Of a stretch of DNA of 64,000 bases, positions 43,434-52,427 are shown in pieces. The translations under genes were made by a program, and so were the position numbers. Within the stretch, counting starts at the first letter, position 1, and each line of letters begins with the position of its first letter. The notes below the pieces were generated by a model. It was not told where the DNA came from. It made no database searches and saw nothing but the letters and a program-made list of their open reading frames with translations. The stretch is taken from the NCBI RefSeq assembly GCF_005930355.1, contig NZ_VDBO01000002.1, positions 586,200-650,199 on the forward strand, given 5' to 3'. The DNA comes from Paenibacillus sinopodophylli (lineage in GTDB: Bacteria; Bacillota; Bacilli; Paenibacillales; Paenibacillaceae).

Positions 43434-43460
43434 AAAGCCTGCAGCTGATCTGCAGGCTTT
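43434..43460. terminator. terminator
   Basis: AAAGCCTGCAG / CTGCAGGCTTT between convergent genes. Confidence 0.65.
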
Positions 43461-43486
43461 ACCTTTGATACGTATTGCGCTGCTTT

Positions 43487-43798
43487 TTAATTTTCATGGT
43501 CTTCTATGAAATCTCTTGCCTTGTCTAGTGCCTCTACAATTTGGCTGGATTCATGTTCGATCCAATCTGCTGCCATATCGGGATCCATGTTACCATGTAG
43601 CACATTTCCGATAACACGGTCTAATTCAGTTGATGCTTTGTCTAGCTCATTGACTAATGATTCCTGTTCGGTATCTTTCATAGTCAATACGGATGTTCCG
43701 CATGCAATACAGGAATAGTCTAAGAGGTCATCTATGGGTATTTTATTTTCATGGTTACAACCGATACAAGTTACCAGGAGTGTTTTCTCTTGAAGCAT
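43487..43798 (-). CDS. zinc-ribbon protein at the end of the Ku-LigD operon
   Basis: 103 residues. CIGC and CIAC pairs near the start form a zinc ribbon, followed by a helical, acidic C-terminus. It begins 3 bp after the stop of the preceding 53-codon gene. Cotranscription with Ku and LigD suggests an accessory role, otherwise unknown. Confidence 0.6.
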   Translation of the reverse strand: MLQEKTLLVTCIGCNHENKIPIDDLLDYSCIACGTSVLTMKDTEQESLVNELDKASTELDRVIGNVLHGNMDPDMAADWIEHESSQIVEALDKARDFIEDHEN

Positions 43799-43801
43799 GC
43801 T

Positions 43802-43963
43802 TCATATCCCCTCTAAATCAGTTGAGTCGTGCTCGGCTATATGCTTCCATCCGCTACCCATGCTCCAAATCACTTCAATATTTAGGTTAGAAACTCGATT
43901 CACGATGCCAATTTTATCTGGTGCAGGCTTACCCTTTATGCGTACTAGATCGCCTTCTCTCAT
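43802..43963 (-). CDS. 53-aa KOW/SH3-like protein in Ku-LigD operon
   Basis: Starts MREGDLVRIKGKPAPDKIGI; a small beta barrel is likely. Its ATG overlaps the LigD stop (ATGA). Unknown function, probably coupled to LigD translation. Confidence 0.6.
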   Translation of the reverse strand: MREGDLVRIKGKPAPDKIGIVNRVSNLNIEVIWSMGSGWKHIAEHDSTDLEGI

Positions 43964-44853
43964 ATTTCACCGCCACCAAATCCAATCAGTTTAGGTTGCC
44001 GTAGGATGCCAGCGTCACTAAATTCTAAAGCAGCTACCTTGCATTGAAAAGGTACGCTTAGCCATTTAATATCAGATTTCTTCATACCAGCAGAAACAAC
44101 CGGAAATGGACATTCTCCAGGATGCAGCTGCATGAATTGCTGTAGTATTTGTTTAGAAGCCAAATCGATTCCGGAAACGTGTCCGACATAACGATCCTCA
44201 TAACGGAGTACCAAGCTCGAAACATGTCCAGACTTGAGCTTAATCCCCACAGCCTCTGCAACAATCCGTAATTCTTTACGTTTTTTGTACCAGTATTTAT
44301 GCTTCTTGCCTTCTACATAGGGGCTATCTAACCTTTTGGAGATAATTCCTTCCCACTCACGGTTGTTTACCCATTCCCATAATGCATGGCCATCGTATAC
44401 CAGGTCCGAGACGAATACTCGTGGTTGCTTTTCTGGAAATTTAGCAGCTAGCCGATCATACCGCTCCTTGAATGGTAAGGCGCGTATATCTATAGCATTG
44501 TCGTAGAGCAAATCGAAAGCGACAAATATGAGATTGTCATCATATTTTTTCCGATTTACGCCCACTAGAACCCGCTGGAAGTTTGGCCTGCTGCCATCAA
44601 AGTATGCGATCTCGCCATCCAGTACACATGCGCCGATTCTCAGTGGCGTTAGGAGCTCAACAATCTCTGGAAAACGATCATTGCGAGGCTCAACACGTTT
44701 TGAGAATAGCTCGACGCCACCCTTGCCGTCCAGTCTTACTGGCGTACGGACACCATCCCATTTAATTTGATAGCCCCAATTCGGCCCAAAGGGGATATCT
44801 GGCGAAGTGACAGGAGCCATTGGCACATTAGGAAGGACCATAAAATCTGTCAT
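43960..44853 (-). CDS. ligD: ATP-dependent DNA ligase (LigD ligase domain)
   Basis: 297 residues. The adenylation lysine lies in YQIKWDGVRTPVRL (motif I), followed by CVLDGEIAYF and EGIISKRLDSPYVEGKKHKYW. An OB-fold C-terminus ends the protein. It corresponds to the ligase domain only; the polymerase and phosphoesterase domains of full LigD are absent. With Ku it would repair double-strand breaks by end joining. Coupled to Ku by a 4-bp overlap. Confidence 0.9.
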   Translation of the reverse strand: MTDFMVLPNVPMAPVTSPDIPFGPNWGYQIKWDGVRTPVRLDGKGGVELFSKRVEPRNDRFPEIVELLTPLRIGACVLDGEIAYFDGSRPNFQRVLVGVNRKKYDDNLIFVAFDLLYDNAIDIRALPFKERYDRLAAKFPEKQPRVFVSDLVYDGHALWEWVNNREWEGIISKRLDSPYVEGKKHKYWYKKRKELRIVAEAVGIKLKSGHVSSLVLRYEDRYVGHVSGIDLASKQILQQFMQLHPGECPFPVVSAGMKKSDIKWLSVPFQCKVAALEFSDAGILRQPKLIGFGGGEI

Positions 44854-45710
44854 GATACATGATCCTTTTTCTTGCTGGTGCTCTTTCGTTTCCTTATAGG
44901 CGGTGAGGTTTCTGGCAAAGGCTTCGTTGCATCCAAGCTCGCTTGTAAAGCTGCCATAAGATCCACAACGTTTGAACGTCCGGCTGCAGCTGGCGTCTTC
45001 ATGATATCCACGCTCTCACCCGCGATCTTTTGTTCAATTAATGCTGTCAACGCTAACCGGTACTCATCCGTATATTTGTTTGGTTCAAATTTCTCACTTA
45101 ATTGCTCTACAAGTGCCTTGGCCATACCTAGTTCCTTTTCATTCACAACGGTTTCAGTTGGTAGGTTTGGAACCTGTGAAAGAGATCGAATTTCATCCGG
45201 AAAAAACATCGTTTCCATACAGATACAGTTATCTACCGCGCGAATGGCCGCTAGGCTGCTCTTACTGCGTATGGATATCTTGGCTATGCCAATCTTACCT
45301 GTTTGCTTAATCGCCTCAAGGAGCAGGCTGTAGGCTCCAGCACCAGCCAAATCAGGGGAGAGGTAATATGTTTTTTGAAAATAAAGGGGATCGATATCGT
45401 GAAGATCAACAAAATCTAATATCTTAATGGTTTTCGCGGCTTCGTCTTTAATCCCTTCGAGTTCTTCCTCTTTCATGATGACAAATCTGTCCTTCTCATA
45501 CTCGAAACCTTTAACGATTTCATCTAGCTCAATTTCTTTGTCGCAGTGCCTGCAGGTCTTGGCGTATGAGATCGGCATACCACAGTCTTTATGTAAGCTC
45601 CGAAAATGTATGTCTTTATCTTCTGTTGCGGTATACATCTTTACCGGTACATGAACGAGCCCAAAACTTATCGCACCTTTCCAAACTGTATGCATATCGA
45701 TCACATCCAT
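44850..45710 (-). CDS. ku: Ku-type end-joining protein
   Basis: 286 residues (an ATG at 45695 is an alternative start, five codons in). Typical bacterial Ku core: MHTVWKGAISFGLVHVPVKM, a CRHCDKEIELDEIVKGFEY zinc-like stretch and YYLSPDLAGAGAYSLLLEAI. A C-terminal Lys/Ser tail (RKRKSTSKKK) may bind DNA. It forms a homodimeric ring at broken ends and recruits LigD. First gene of a four-gene operon. Confidence 0.9.
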   Translation of the reverse strand: MDVIDMHTVWKGAISFGLVHVPVKMYTATEDKDIHFRSLHKDCGMPISYAKTCRHCDKEIELDEIVKGFEYEKDRFVIMKEEELEGIKDEAAKTIKILDFVDLHDIDPLYFQKTYYLSPDLAGAGAYSLLLEAIKQTGKIGIAKISIRSKSSLAAIRAVDNCICMETMFFPDEIRSLSQVPNLPTETVVNEKELGMAKALVEQLSEKFEPNKYTDEYRLALTALIEQKIAGESVDIMKTPAAAGRSNVVDLMAALQASLDATKPLPETSPPIRKRKSTSKKKDHVS

Positions 45711-45761
45711 TATTTTTCATTTAGATTGCTCTAGACTTCTAAAAATATGCAACGAATCGGC

Positions 45762-45815
45762 CATACTTTTTGCTAACGAATTGCTGACTAAACCATGAAA
45801 TATTGGTGTTATGCT
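45762..45815 (+). promoter_or_regulatory. shared 54-bp promoter element, copy 3
   Basis: CATACTTTTTGC, then ACGAATTGCTGAC, 21 bp, TATGCT. Points to the C5 methyltransferase at 45965, with a terminator-like hairpin in the leader. Confidence 0.75.
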
Positions 45816-45833
45816 CAATAGGTAATACCTGTG

Positions 45834-45876
45834 AGAACAGATCAGCCATTCTGGTGATCTGTTCTTTTTTGTTTTT
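45834..45876 (+). terminator. leader terminator/attenuator
   Basis: AGAACAGATCA / TGATCTGTTCT then TTTTTTG, starting about 12 nt after the predicted transcription start and 90 nt before the methyltransferase. Transcription from copy 3 would have to pass it. Confidence 0.6.
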
Positions 45877-45964
45877 TGGCTTGTTTGAGAAGGGAGGTAC
45901 TAGACGGTTTCATGTGGTTGGTATACGCAGTCCGTTTTAAAAACAAAAAATAGGAGTGATTACT

Positions 45965-47193
45965 ATGAAATTTATCGAATTATGTGCTGGACTTGGTGGA
46001 ATGGGATACGGACTTATGCAAGCTGGCATGACATGTGTTGGATATGCGGAATGTGACACGAAATGCGAAACATGCCAAACGTATACGCAGCATGCCGCTC
46101 ATCCTAAAAAAAGTATTATACCGTTTGCCTGACCTGTGGAGCTCCAAAAAAACAACCCACTCACGAAAGTTTTAAGATCTTACATGATCCAGAAGAAAGG
46201 ATGTGGAGCGCTTATGATGTCAGATCCGTCACAGATGACGATATTCGACTTCTTGGAAGAGAACGAGGACCAATACAAGGACTCGTTGCCGGATTTCCTT
46301 GCCAGGCTTTCTCGATCGCTGGAAAGCGTGAAGGATTTAACGACACTATTAGAGGAACAGTATTCTTTGAGATCATCAGGTTCGCATCTATTCTCAAACC
46401 TGAATTTATACTCCTTGAGAACGTCACAGGACTCCTCAATCACGACAAAGGGAGGACGTTCGAGACCATCATCAGAACGTTGGATGAATTGGGGTACGTG
46501 GGGGAATGGTGTGTGCTTAACAGCTCGGCCTATGTGCCACAAAACAGAGAACGTGTCTTCATTGTCGCAAGTCTTAGAGAATCAGGTGGACGAAAAGTAT
46601 TTCCTTTCGGAGAAGAAAACCATAAGTCTGCTAGAGCAGAGAAAAGAGTAACATCTAAGGTTCAGATTGCAGGTAATGTAAATCCAAGTGGTAGAGGCAT
46701 GAACGGGCAAGTGGTTGCTGCAAGCGGCTTAGCGCCAACCCTTACAACAAATAAGGGTGAAGGAAATAAGATATTAGTTAATGTGTCACAGAAGACAGGT
46801 GTTAATGAGATAGGAGAGGCTGCTTGTTTAGACGCGAATTATTTTAAAGGATTAGGGGCTAATCAAGCACGTACGGGGGTCATGGAACCAATGGCCGTAT
46901 TAACGCCTGATCGTGTTGAAAAAAGGCAGAATGGAAGGCGGTTTAAAGAACAAGGAGAGCCATCCTTTACACTAACAGCGCAAGACAAGCATGGTATTTA
47001 TGATGGGTATCGTATTCGCAAACTGACACCTCTTGAATGCTTCCGTCTACAGTCTTTTCCGGATGAGTGGTTTTATACGCTTAAAGAAAATGGGATTAGT
47101 GATTCCCAATTATATAAAATGGCAGGCAATGCCGTAACGAGTAGAGTTGCCTATGAAGTTGCAAAAAGACTGGTGGTTTCACTTAAAAGGTAA
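45965..47193 (+). pseudogene. C5-cytosine DNA methyltransferase, frameshifted
   Basis: The N-terminus from ATG 45965 has motif I (FIELCAGLGGMGYGL) but the frame ends at 46132. The next frame carries THESFKILHDPEERMW and continues as a complete catalytic half: GFPCQAFSIAGKREGF (motif IV), ENVTGLL, PQNRERVF, GNAVTS. Adding one A to the A7 run at 46106-46112 joins the two frames and yields a ~410-residue enzyme with an inserted CETC...CLTC zinc ribbon between motifs I and IV. It is a pseudogene, a phase-variable gene or a sequence error. Confidence 0.75.
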
Positions 47194-47205
47194 TCACATT
47201 TTATG

Positions 47206-47259
47206 CATACTTTTTGCTGATGAATTGCTTACTAACTATGAAGCTATGCCTGTTAATCT
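47206..47259 (+). promoter_or_regulatory. shared 54-bp promoter element, copy 4
   Basis: CATACTTTTTGC, then ATGAATTGCTTAC, 21 bp, TAATCT. Starts 12 bp after the methyltransferase stop and drives the gene at 47330. Confidence 0.7.
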
Positions 47260-47329
47260 TAATAAGGTAAACCGATCATCCAGAATTGGAACCTAGCAAA
47301 AAAGATTAACAGGACATGGAGGGCTTTAT

Positions 47330-47578
47330 ATGAGTAGGAATAAATTGAAATTATTTTTTGAAGAAAAGGAACTGGAGGCACGAACTTTTTCAATCCTTCA
47401 TAATGATAATGTCCATATGATTGAAAGTGACTTCTTAATCGATGTCATTTTGAATCATACTTCAGTGGAGGAACAGAGAAAGATTTTAGAAGCGATTGTC
47501 GTTATCGATTTTAAGAACGGAGATATTAATCATTTTCTCGAACACTTGGCCAAAGGATACGTAGTGAATCATTTCTAA
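47330..47578 (+). CDS. hypothetical protein, 82 aa
   Basis: ATG with ATGGAGGG upstream. Helical, acidic (KLKLFFEEKELEARTFSILH, then SVEEQRKILEAIVVIDFKNG). It has its own copy of the shared promoter although only 136 bp separate it from the methyltransferase, so separate timing or dosage seems important. No family recognised. Confidence 0.6.
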   Translation: MSRNKLKLFFEEKELEARTFSILHNDNVHMIESDFLIDVILNHTSVEEQRKILEAIVVIDFKNGDINHFLEHLAKGYVVNHF

Positions 47579-47715
47579 CGCATAAGGTTCGTTGTTGCAG
47601 CGCCATCTTTACATCTGCCTTGCATCTATTTAACAAAAGGTTTCAGTAATCAACTATTTACATTTTTACTATAATTAGCTATGATGATATCAAATCCGGA
47701 ATGCACCGGTAGAGA

Positions 47716-47749
47716 AGAGTTGTGGGTGAAAACCTGCAACTCTTTTTTT
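47716..47749 (+). terminator. terminator
   Basis: AGAGTTGTGGG / CCTGCAACTCT then seven T. Confidence 0.7.
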
Positions 47750-47826
47750 GTGAAAAAAAAGAGAACGGTTGTTCCTGTTCGTGTTGTAGACTATGTATGA
47801 GAAGTCTAAACATCAGGAGGAATAAG

Positions 47827-48519
47827 ATGATATATAATCAGAGCTGCATTGAAGGAGCAAAGGAACATTTAGAGGATAATTCGGTTGATCTGCTAATAGC
47901 TGATCCACCCTATAACTTGAGATTTGGTGGTACTACACAAACAAAATCGAAGCAACCTCGATTTGATATAATAGCCAATGATAATCTCTCTGCAGAAGAA
48001 TATAAGCGATTTTCAATGCAATGGATCTTTCAGGCATACCGAGTGTTAAAGCCTGGTCGCCATATCTATGTTTGTATTGATTGGCGTATGTATGCGGATA
48101 TGGTCATGTGGCTTCGAAATGCGGGGTTTATTGTTAAGAATTGTATTGTGTGGGACAAGGAACATATGGGCATGGGCTGGCAGTATCGATTCCGACATGA
48201 ATTTATCATTTTTGCAGTAAAAGCAGATAAACGTGTTCGACGAATATCTACTCGGAAACAAACGGATATTTGGCGTATACCACGGATTCATGGGAACAAA
48301 ACGATTCACCCAACTGAGAAACCTGTCGCACTATTAAAGGAGATGATTGTGAACAGTACCGAAACAGGCGAATTAATGGTTGATTTTTTTGCAGGAAGTG
48401 GTGTTGCTGAAGAGGCAGCCATTCTTACAAATCGGTCTTGGAAAGCTTTTGAGATAGACTTTAGGTGGTTTGAAATCTGTAAGAATCGAATTCAGAATGT
48501 TATGCAGCTTCGGAGTTAA
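47827..48519 (+). CDS. N6-adenine/N4-cytosine DNA methyltransferase
   Basis: 230 residues from the ATG at 47827 (AGGAGG upstream; the frame opens further upstream but crosses a terminator). Catalytic motif DPPYNLRFGG at about 26-35, then HPTEKPVALLKEM and VDFFAGSGVAEEAAI (SAM-binding FxGxG), an order typical of the beta group. No partner endonuclease is adjacent. Probably an orphan methylase of the mobile region, complementing the two C5 enzymes. Confidence 0.85.
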   Translation: MIYNQSCIEGAKEHLEDNSVDLLIADPPYNLRFGGTTQTKSKQPRFDIIANDNLSAEEYKRFSMQWIFQAYRVLKPGRHIYVCIDWRMYADMVMWLRNAGFIVKNCIVWDKEHMGMGWQYRFRHEFIIFAVKADKRVRRISTRKQTDIWRIPRIHGNKTIHPTEKPVALLKEMIVNSTETGELMVDFFAGSGVAEEAAILTNRSWKAFEIDFRWFEICKNRIQNVMQLRS

Positions 48520-48548
48520 CTAATAAAAAATCGTTAATTACCTGTATT

Positions 48549-48570
48549 CCTGTACAGCTGTATGTACAGG
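48549..48570 (+). terminator. hairpin after methyltransferase
   Basis: CCTGTACA / TGTACAGG stem followed by TTTATAAAAA. Confidence 0.5.
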
Positions 48571-48716
48571 TTTATAAAAATACCAGAAGCTTTAGCTGTT
48601 GCTTTCCAGAGCCAGAGAATTTGGGGAATTGATACAATCCTTACCTTAGACTGACGGTGCTTCATTAACTATACCAGCTAATAGCTTGTCAAGATTACCA
48701 GTAAAGTCATTCTAAA

Positions 48717-49857
48717 TCATGTGTTATAGTTACAAATGAGTATGCCAAATAACCCTCCAATGATCTCTAACTCTTTGATCCGTGCATTACGAGAACGGAT
48801 AAGTCCGCACTGAACAGCTAAAACCAGCGCATAACGAAGCTGTCTGGAACCACATTTGTTGATTCGATTGCGCGTTGCCGTAAAATTGCCTGAAGCAAAG
48901 ACACTGGGGTCGATACCAGCAAAGGCTACTAATTTTTTCGGATGATTAAATCGGTAAATTTCCCCAATTACTGATAAAATTGTTGCTGCAATTGTAAGGA
49001 CAATACCGGGAATAGATTGAATTAAATCATACTCATGGATTTCTTCTACCAGGGCATCTATGTTTCGTTCTAACTCAGCAAGATGTGCCTGGTACTGAAG
49101 AATCAAGGTTATAAGAACTTTTAAATTGATTAAGTGGCTGGCTACATGGTTTGCTCGAAAGGATTTTGTTTTGCCGCATGAAGTAGCCGCTTTACTCGTT
49201 CGTCAATCCAAGCCTCTGAACGACCTCGTTTTGATGAAAGCATTTCTTTGATGTTAACATGAAGTGTTTCTTTGTCCGTTTTCAAAACCGAATATGAGGT
49301 TGGGAACTCACTTAAAAACCGTAATGAAATGCCTGAATACATAGCTCCAAAGACACCTCTGTAAGCAGGGAAAACCTGATCTAAGAAAGCTTGGAATTGC
49401 GGTTTAGTCTGTACACACATCTTTGAAAGAGACTCATATTGCCTTGTAAGAAAGCGCAGATTGAGAAGTTGCACGCCTCTTTTCTTAAAAGGTTCAAACT
49501 CTTCCTTGTCGTACAACTCACCCAATAGGTAAGCGTCAGCAGCATCCGTCTTTACTTTACTAAGCTGCGACTTTCTAAGCCGATTGGAGATGAGCGGATT
49601 AATAACAATGTAAATGTAGTGATGTTCCTCTAAGACTGAACAACGGGGTTTTGGTAATGTCCGGTTGCTTCTAGAATAAGCAAAGGACGTTGTTTGGATA
49701 CAGACTCAACGTCATTTAAAACGTGATGTAGGTTTGTTAGGCCCTCACGAGTGTGCTCGAAGTGGAATGTCCCTCTGAAAGGCTTTCCGCGCTTTAAAAA
49801 GGCTTGTCCATGGGTTTCTTCCTTAGAAATATCTAGACCGACAACTGGATTCATCTC
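48717..49857 (-). pseudogene. IS110-family transposase, multiply frameshifted
   Basis: Minus strand. Three frames hold the N-terminal RNase H-like part (VVGLDISKEETHG, LLILEATGHY), the middle (VKTDAADAYLLGELYDKEEF) and the C-terminal Transposase_20 part (SIPGIVLTIAATILSVIGEI, VAFAGIDP). Breaks lie near 49635 and 49147. All DEDD-region motifs remain, so decay is recent. Confidence 0.8.
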
Positions 49858-50313
49858 ATCTCTCCCTGTAAGTTGTGATTCACCGGCATCCCCTAAGGTT
49901 CTTCTTTTCGCTCCATAGCTTCGCTTGTTATACAGGATCTCGTGTCCCAACCAGCCTTAATCATGGTCATGACAAGTAGGGGGGAACATTATAGCTCACG
50001 GGATCAAGTCCCACTGGCAGTTACGATCGACCAGGTTACCTTAATCCTCTATGCAAATGAAAAAAGGATCAACCAGAAAGAACTGGTTGATCTCATAATA
50101 CGAACTGGTAGTATAGTTTTAATCGATTCGAGAATATTTTAGGCACGTCGAATTTACGAAGTTCGTGGAAAAAGACGTTAGTTGAAACCTCTGTGAAAAG
50201 TGACGATGAAGACCAGTGTCCAATACAGTAAGCTTAATTAAGCTATCATGCGCTCTGCGTATTCACTTTTCCAGCATAACGAGGGTTCAATATAATAAGT
50301 CGAGTCAAGTTTG
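49858..50313. other. intergenic stretch, IS flank
   Basis: Flank of the IS110 remnant. A GGATCAACCAG / CTGGTTGATC hairpin lies near 50068-50095. A 66-codon frame across it has no convincing start. Nothing else is recognised. Confidence 0.4.
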
Positions 50314-51318
50314 TTAGGATTGTTTTGTCTCATCAGATACAACGTCATCGGATATGAATATTTTCTTTTTTACGAAATCGACAATGCCTGCTAATGCCAT
50401 TAAATCATAGCCTTTGGAGATAATTATCTGACCTACCTGTAAAAACTTTAGTTCATAATTATTACTTAATAATCGTAGTGTTTTACTGGAAAAGGTATTT
50501 CCATCCAATATAGGCATCGCATAATGTATGGCAAAGGTAAAGTAAAATGTTTTACAAAAATTAACTAGAACGTCCCATCCCTTAGGTTTAGGTATTAATA
50601 GATTTTTCATATCCATTGTAATGTAGTACGATACAGCATAAATAAGATCTGGTAGCACTAGAATAATTAAAATCGTAATAATGAGTACAGTGAATGTAAG
50701 CTTACTTTTATCTTTTTTAATTGATTCATGCAAAATAATTGAAAATTTAATCATGAAGTTTAAAACTATAATATGTGTAACAAGAATGATTAGTAATGTT
50801 CTAAAGATTTCTAATGATAAAATTTCTGCTGCAACACTCTTAGGTGCTTGTACGCTAACCCAAGTGGATAAAGTAAATAGAATAAAGTATAAAGACATTG
50901 ATAAACTTATCAGAAGAACAACGGCTTCCCATAGAAGAAGAACGATTTTAGGTAGCGAATGCGTATACTTTTTTTTAATCTGTATCTCTAATGATTTTGC
51001 TAATTGTAACATAAACCAAGAAAAGCCAATTAAGATTGCACTCAAGAGCACAAAGATATTCAGATTAGCGAAGAAATGAAAGTCTAGAAAGACTCCAACC
51101 AATGGAATTAAATATATGACATTAAAAAAGTGATAAGGCTGCTTATTAACAATGGAGTGAAATACCCATACGATCAGTATGAGAATAATAATTGTTAAAA
51201 ATTGAATCTTGGTTTGCATCAAAAGTAGTAAGCCGAATAAGCCAACCATGCTCACAATTAACCACGATCGAGGTCTTTCATATTTTTCAAATACTCTTTT
51301 TTTCCAACTTTTCTTCAA
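50314..51318 (-). CDS. multi-pass membrane protein
   Basis: 334 residues with about seven hydrophobic segments (for example LIVSMVGLFGLLLLM, IIILILIVWVFHSIV, IVLLLWEAVVLLISLSM, FTVLIITILIILVLP) and a soluble C-terminal tail of about 60 residues. No family recognised. The ending (ILDGNTF... VDFVKKKIF) is similar in style to ion-channel-like orphan proteins of Bacillales. A truncated, perhaps related, frame lies at 51785. Confidence 0.6.
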   Translation of the reverse strand: MKKSWKKRVFEKYERPRSWLIVSMVGLFGLLLLMQTKIQFLTIIILILIVWVFHSIVNKQPYHFFNVIYLIPLVGVFLDFHFFANLNIFVLLSAILIGFSWFMLQLAKSLEIQIKKKYTHSLPKIVLLLWEAVVLLISLSMSLYFILFTLSTWVSVQAPKSVAAEILSLEIFRTLLIILVTHIIVLNFMIKFSIILHESIKKDKSKLTFTVLIITILIILVLPDLIYAVSYYITMDMKNLLIPKPKGWDVLVNFCKTFYFTFAIHYAMPILDGNTFSSKTLRLLSNNYELKFLQVGQIIISKGYDLMALAGIVDFVKKKIFISDDVVSDETKQS

Positions 51319-51664
51319 TTTTTTCGCCCTTTCGGATACAATTCTGTCATTTAAATATATCGGATTTGGTATTTGTTTCGTTTAGATAATGATGCTTGCT
51401 TACTTTCTAAAAATCATACTAATGATAGGTAAAAAACTGTTTTCCTTATAGCACAGCTGCAAATGTATATAGGCTGTACCAAGAGGGTCGGCTTTTGTGT
51501 AACTGTTCAATGGCAAGCAAAATAATGAAAAAGGTGCGGTTGCTCAAGTGTTATTTCGTTAATTTTTCTTCCTTGGCAGTCGCTGTTTCAATTTTTAGAA
51601 TCTAATAAATTCTTTTCTGGGACACCTGAAGGAAACCGCCGATGTTAATATGACCGGCACAAGA
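51319..51664. other. intergenic stretch without recognised features
   Basis: Upstream region of the membrane protein and downstream edge of the SRAP remnant. No gene, RNA or repeat is supported. Confidence 0.4.
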
Positions 51665-51784
51665 TCATGCACATCCCGCAAAGGCATAGACAGGTTTTAT
51701 TTTCATCTGAAATCGATAAGGCTGCTTTCCTTCAGCTTCCTTACGCCATTCATAAAATCCGTTGTTGGGGATCAAGGGTTTTGC
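51665..51784 (-). pseudogene. SRAP (YedK/HMCES-type) peptidase fragment
   Basis: 40-codon remnant reading LIPNNGFYEWRKEAEGKQPY and ending VYAFAGCA. The GFYEW and YAFAG motifs are diagnostic of SOS-response-associated peptidases that cap abasic sites in single-stranded DNA. The catalytic Cys N-terminus and the rest are missing. Confidence 0.7.
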
Positions 51785-52055
51785 AGTAGTTTATGATTTT
51801 TGGGGTCTCCTATATATTCATGATTATAAACTTCTGATCGGTGAATACATTCACTATTCGTTCTCTATTGTTTATTCATTACCTATCTTTGGTGATTTGG
51901 AGAAGTTTCAAGAGTATGTCAGTTCAAATAATTTAATGCGTAGTGTCCAAATTATACATGTACTTATAGCTAAGATAATAGAATTTATAGTAATAGGTTT
52001 TATTATAGGTAAAGTCGTTGTTCTAATTCAGGAAAAATTAATACTTCGTAATTAA
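51785..52055 (+). pseudogene. truncated membrane protein, C-terminal part
   Basis: An open frame without its own start, entering from the SRAP fragment. It reads VYDFWGLLYIHDYKLLIGEY, an amphipathic stretch, then a hydrophobic helix (AKIIEFIVIGFIIGKVVVLI). It looks like the end of a two-helix channel-like protein cut off at its 5' end. Confidence 0.4.
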
Positions 52056-52185
52056 GTAAAGGGTACTTCAAATTTGATTTACTTCAAAGTGAATAGACTT
52101 TAGATATATCCAGTAAATAAATCAAAACGATCGATTGGTGGATGAGTGGTTAAGTAAGGATAAATAAATTTTCTACTGGAAATGA

Positions 52186-52352
52186 CTTTTTATAGTGAGA
52201 ATGTACTGAGAAAATATTCTGTATATAAAGGGGGGCGATCCCACTCGCCTCCATCTCCACCAAGGAAAACCCGACCTCGTGAGGTCGGGTTTTTGTGTTT
52301 TTTATTTTTGCTAAGACAAATTTTGTTGAGCTAACGGGCAGGTTAGTTTAAT
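52186..52352 (+). repeat. long direct repeat, left copy (tmRNA-3'-end-like)
   Basis: About 160 bp, roughly 93% identical to 60362-60512 and in the same orientation. Contains GAAAATATTCTGTATATAAA, a CGCCTCCATCTCCACCA end resembling the 3' end of tmRNA or a tRNA, then the terminator ACCCGACCTC / GAGGTCGGGT with TTTTT, and finally a right half-unit of the CTAACGGG repeat. It may be an attachment-site remnant that delimits the array. Confidence 0.6.
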
Positions 52353-52354
52353 AA
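52326..52354 (+). repeat. array repeat, right half-unit
   Basis: TTGAGCTAACGGGCAGG then TTAGTTTAATAA. First CTAACGGG unit of the array. Confidence 0.7.
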
Positions 52355-52427
52355 AAAATGACGTTAGAGGATAAAAGATTCTCACACACGAATAACTTTA
52401 TATTGGCTTATTCTTTTGGGGGATAGA

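Noticed and set aside
46136..46651. 171-codon frame opposite in phase to the C5 methyltransferase
   Set aside because: It lies wholly inside the methyltransferase reading frame, which has clear motifs.
49942..50142. 66-codon frame beside the IS110 remnant
   Set aside because: No ribosome binding site, contains a hairpin, and no recognisable protein features.
52200..52300. Intact tmRNA or tRNA gene
   Set aside because: Only a CCA-type 3' end and terminator are visible; no acceptor 5' strand or tag-peptide region is present nearby.
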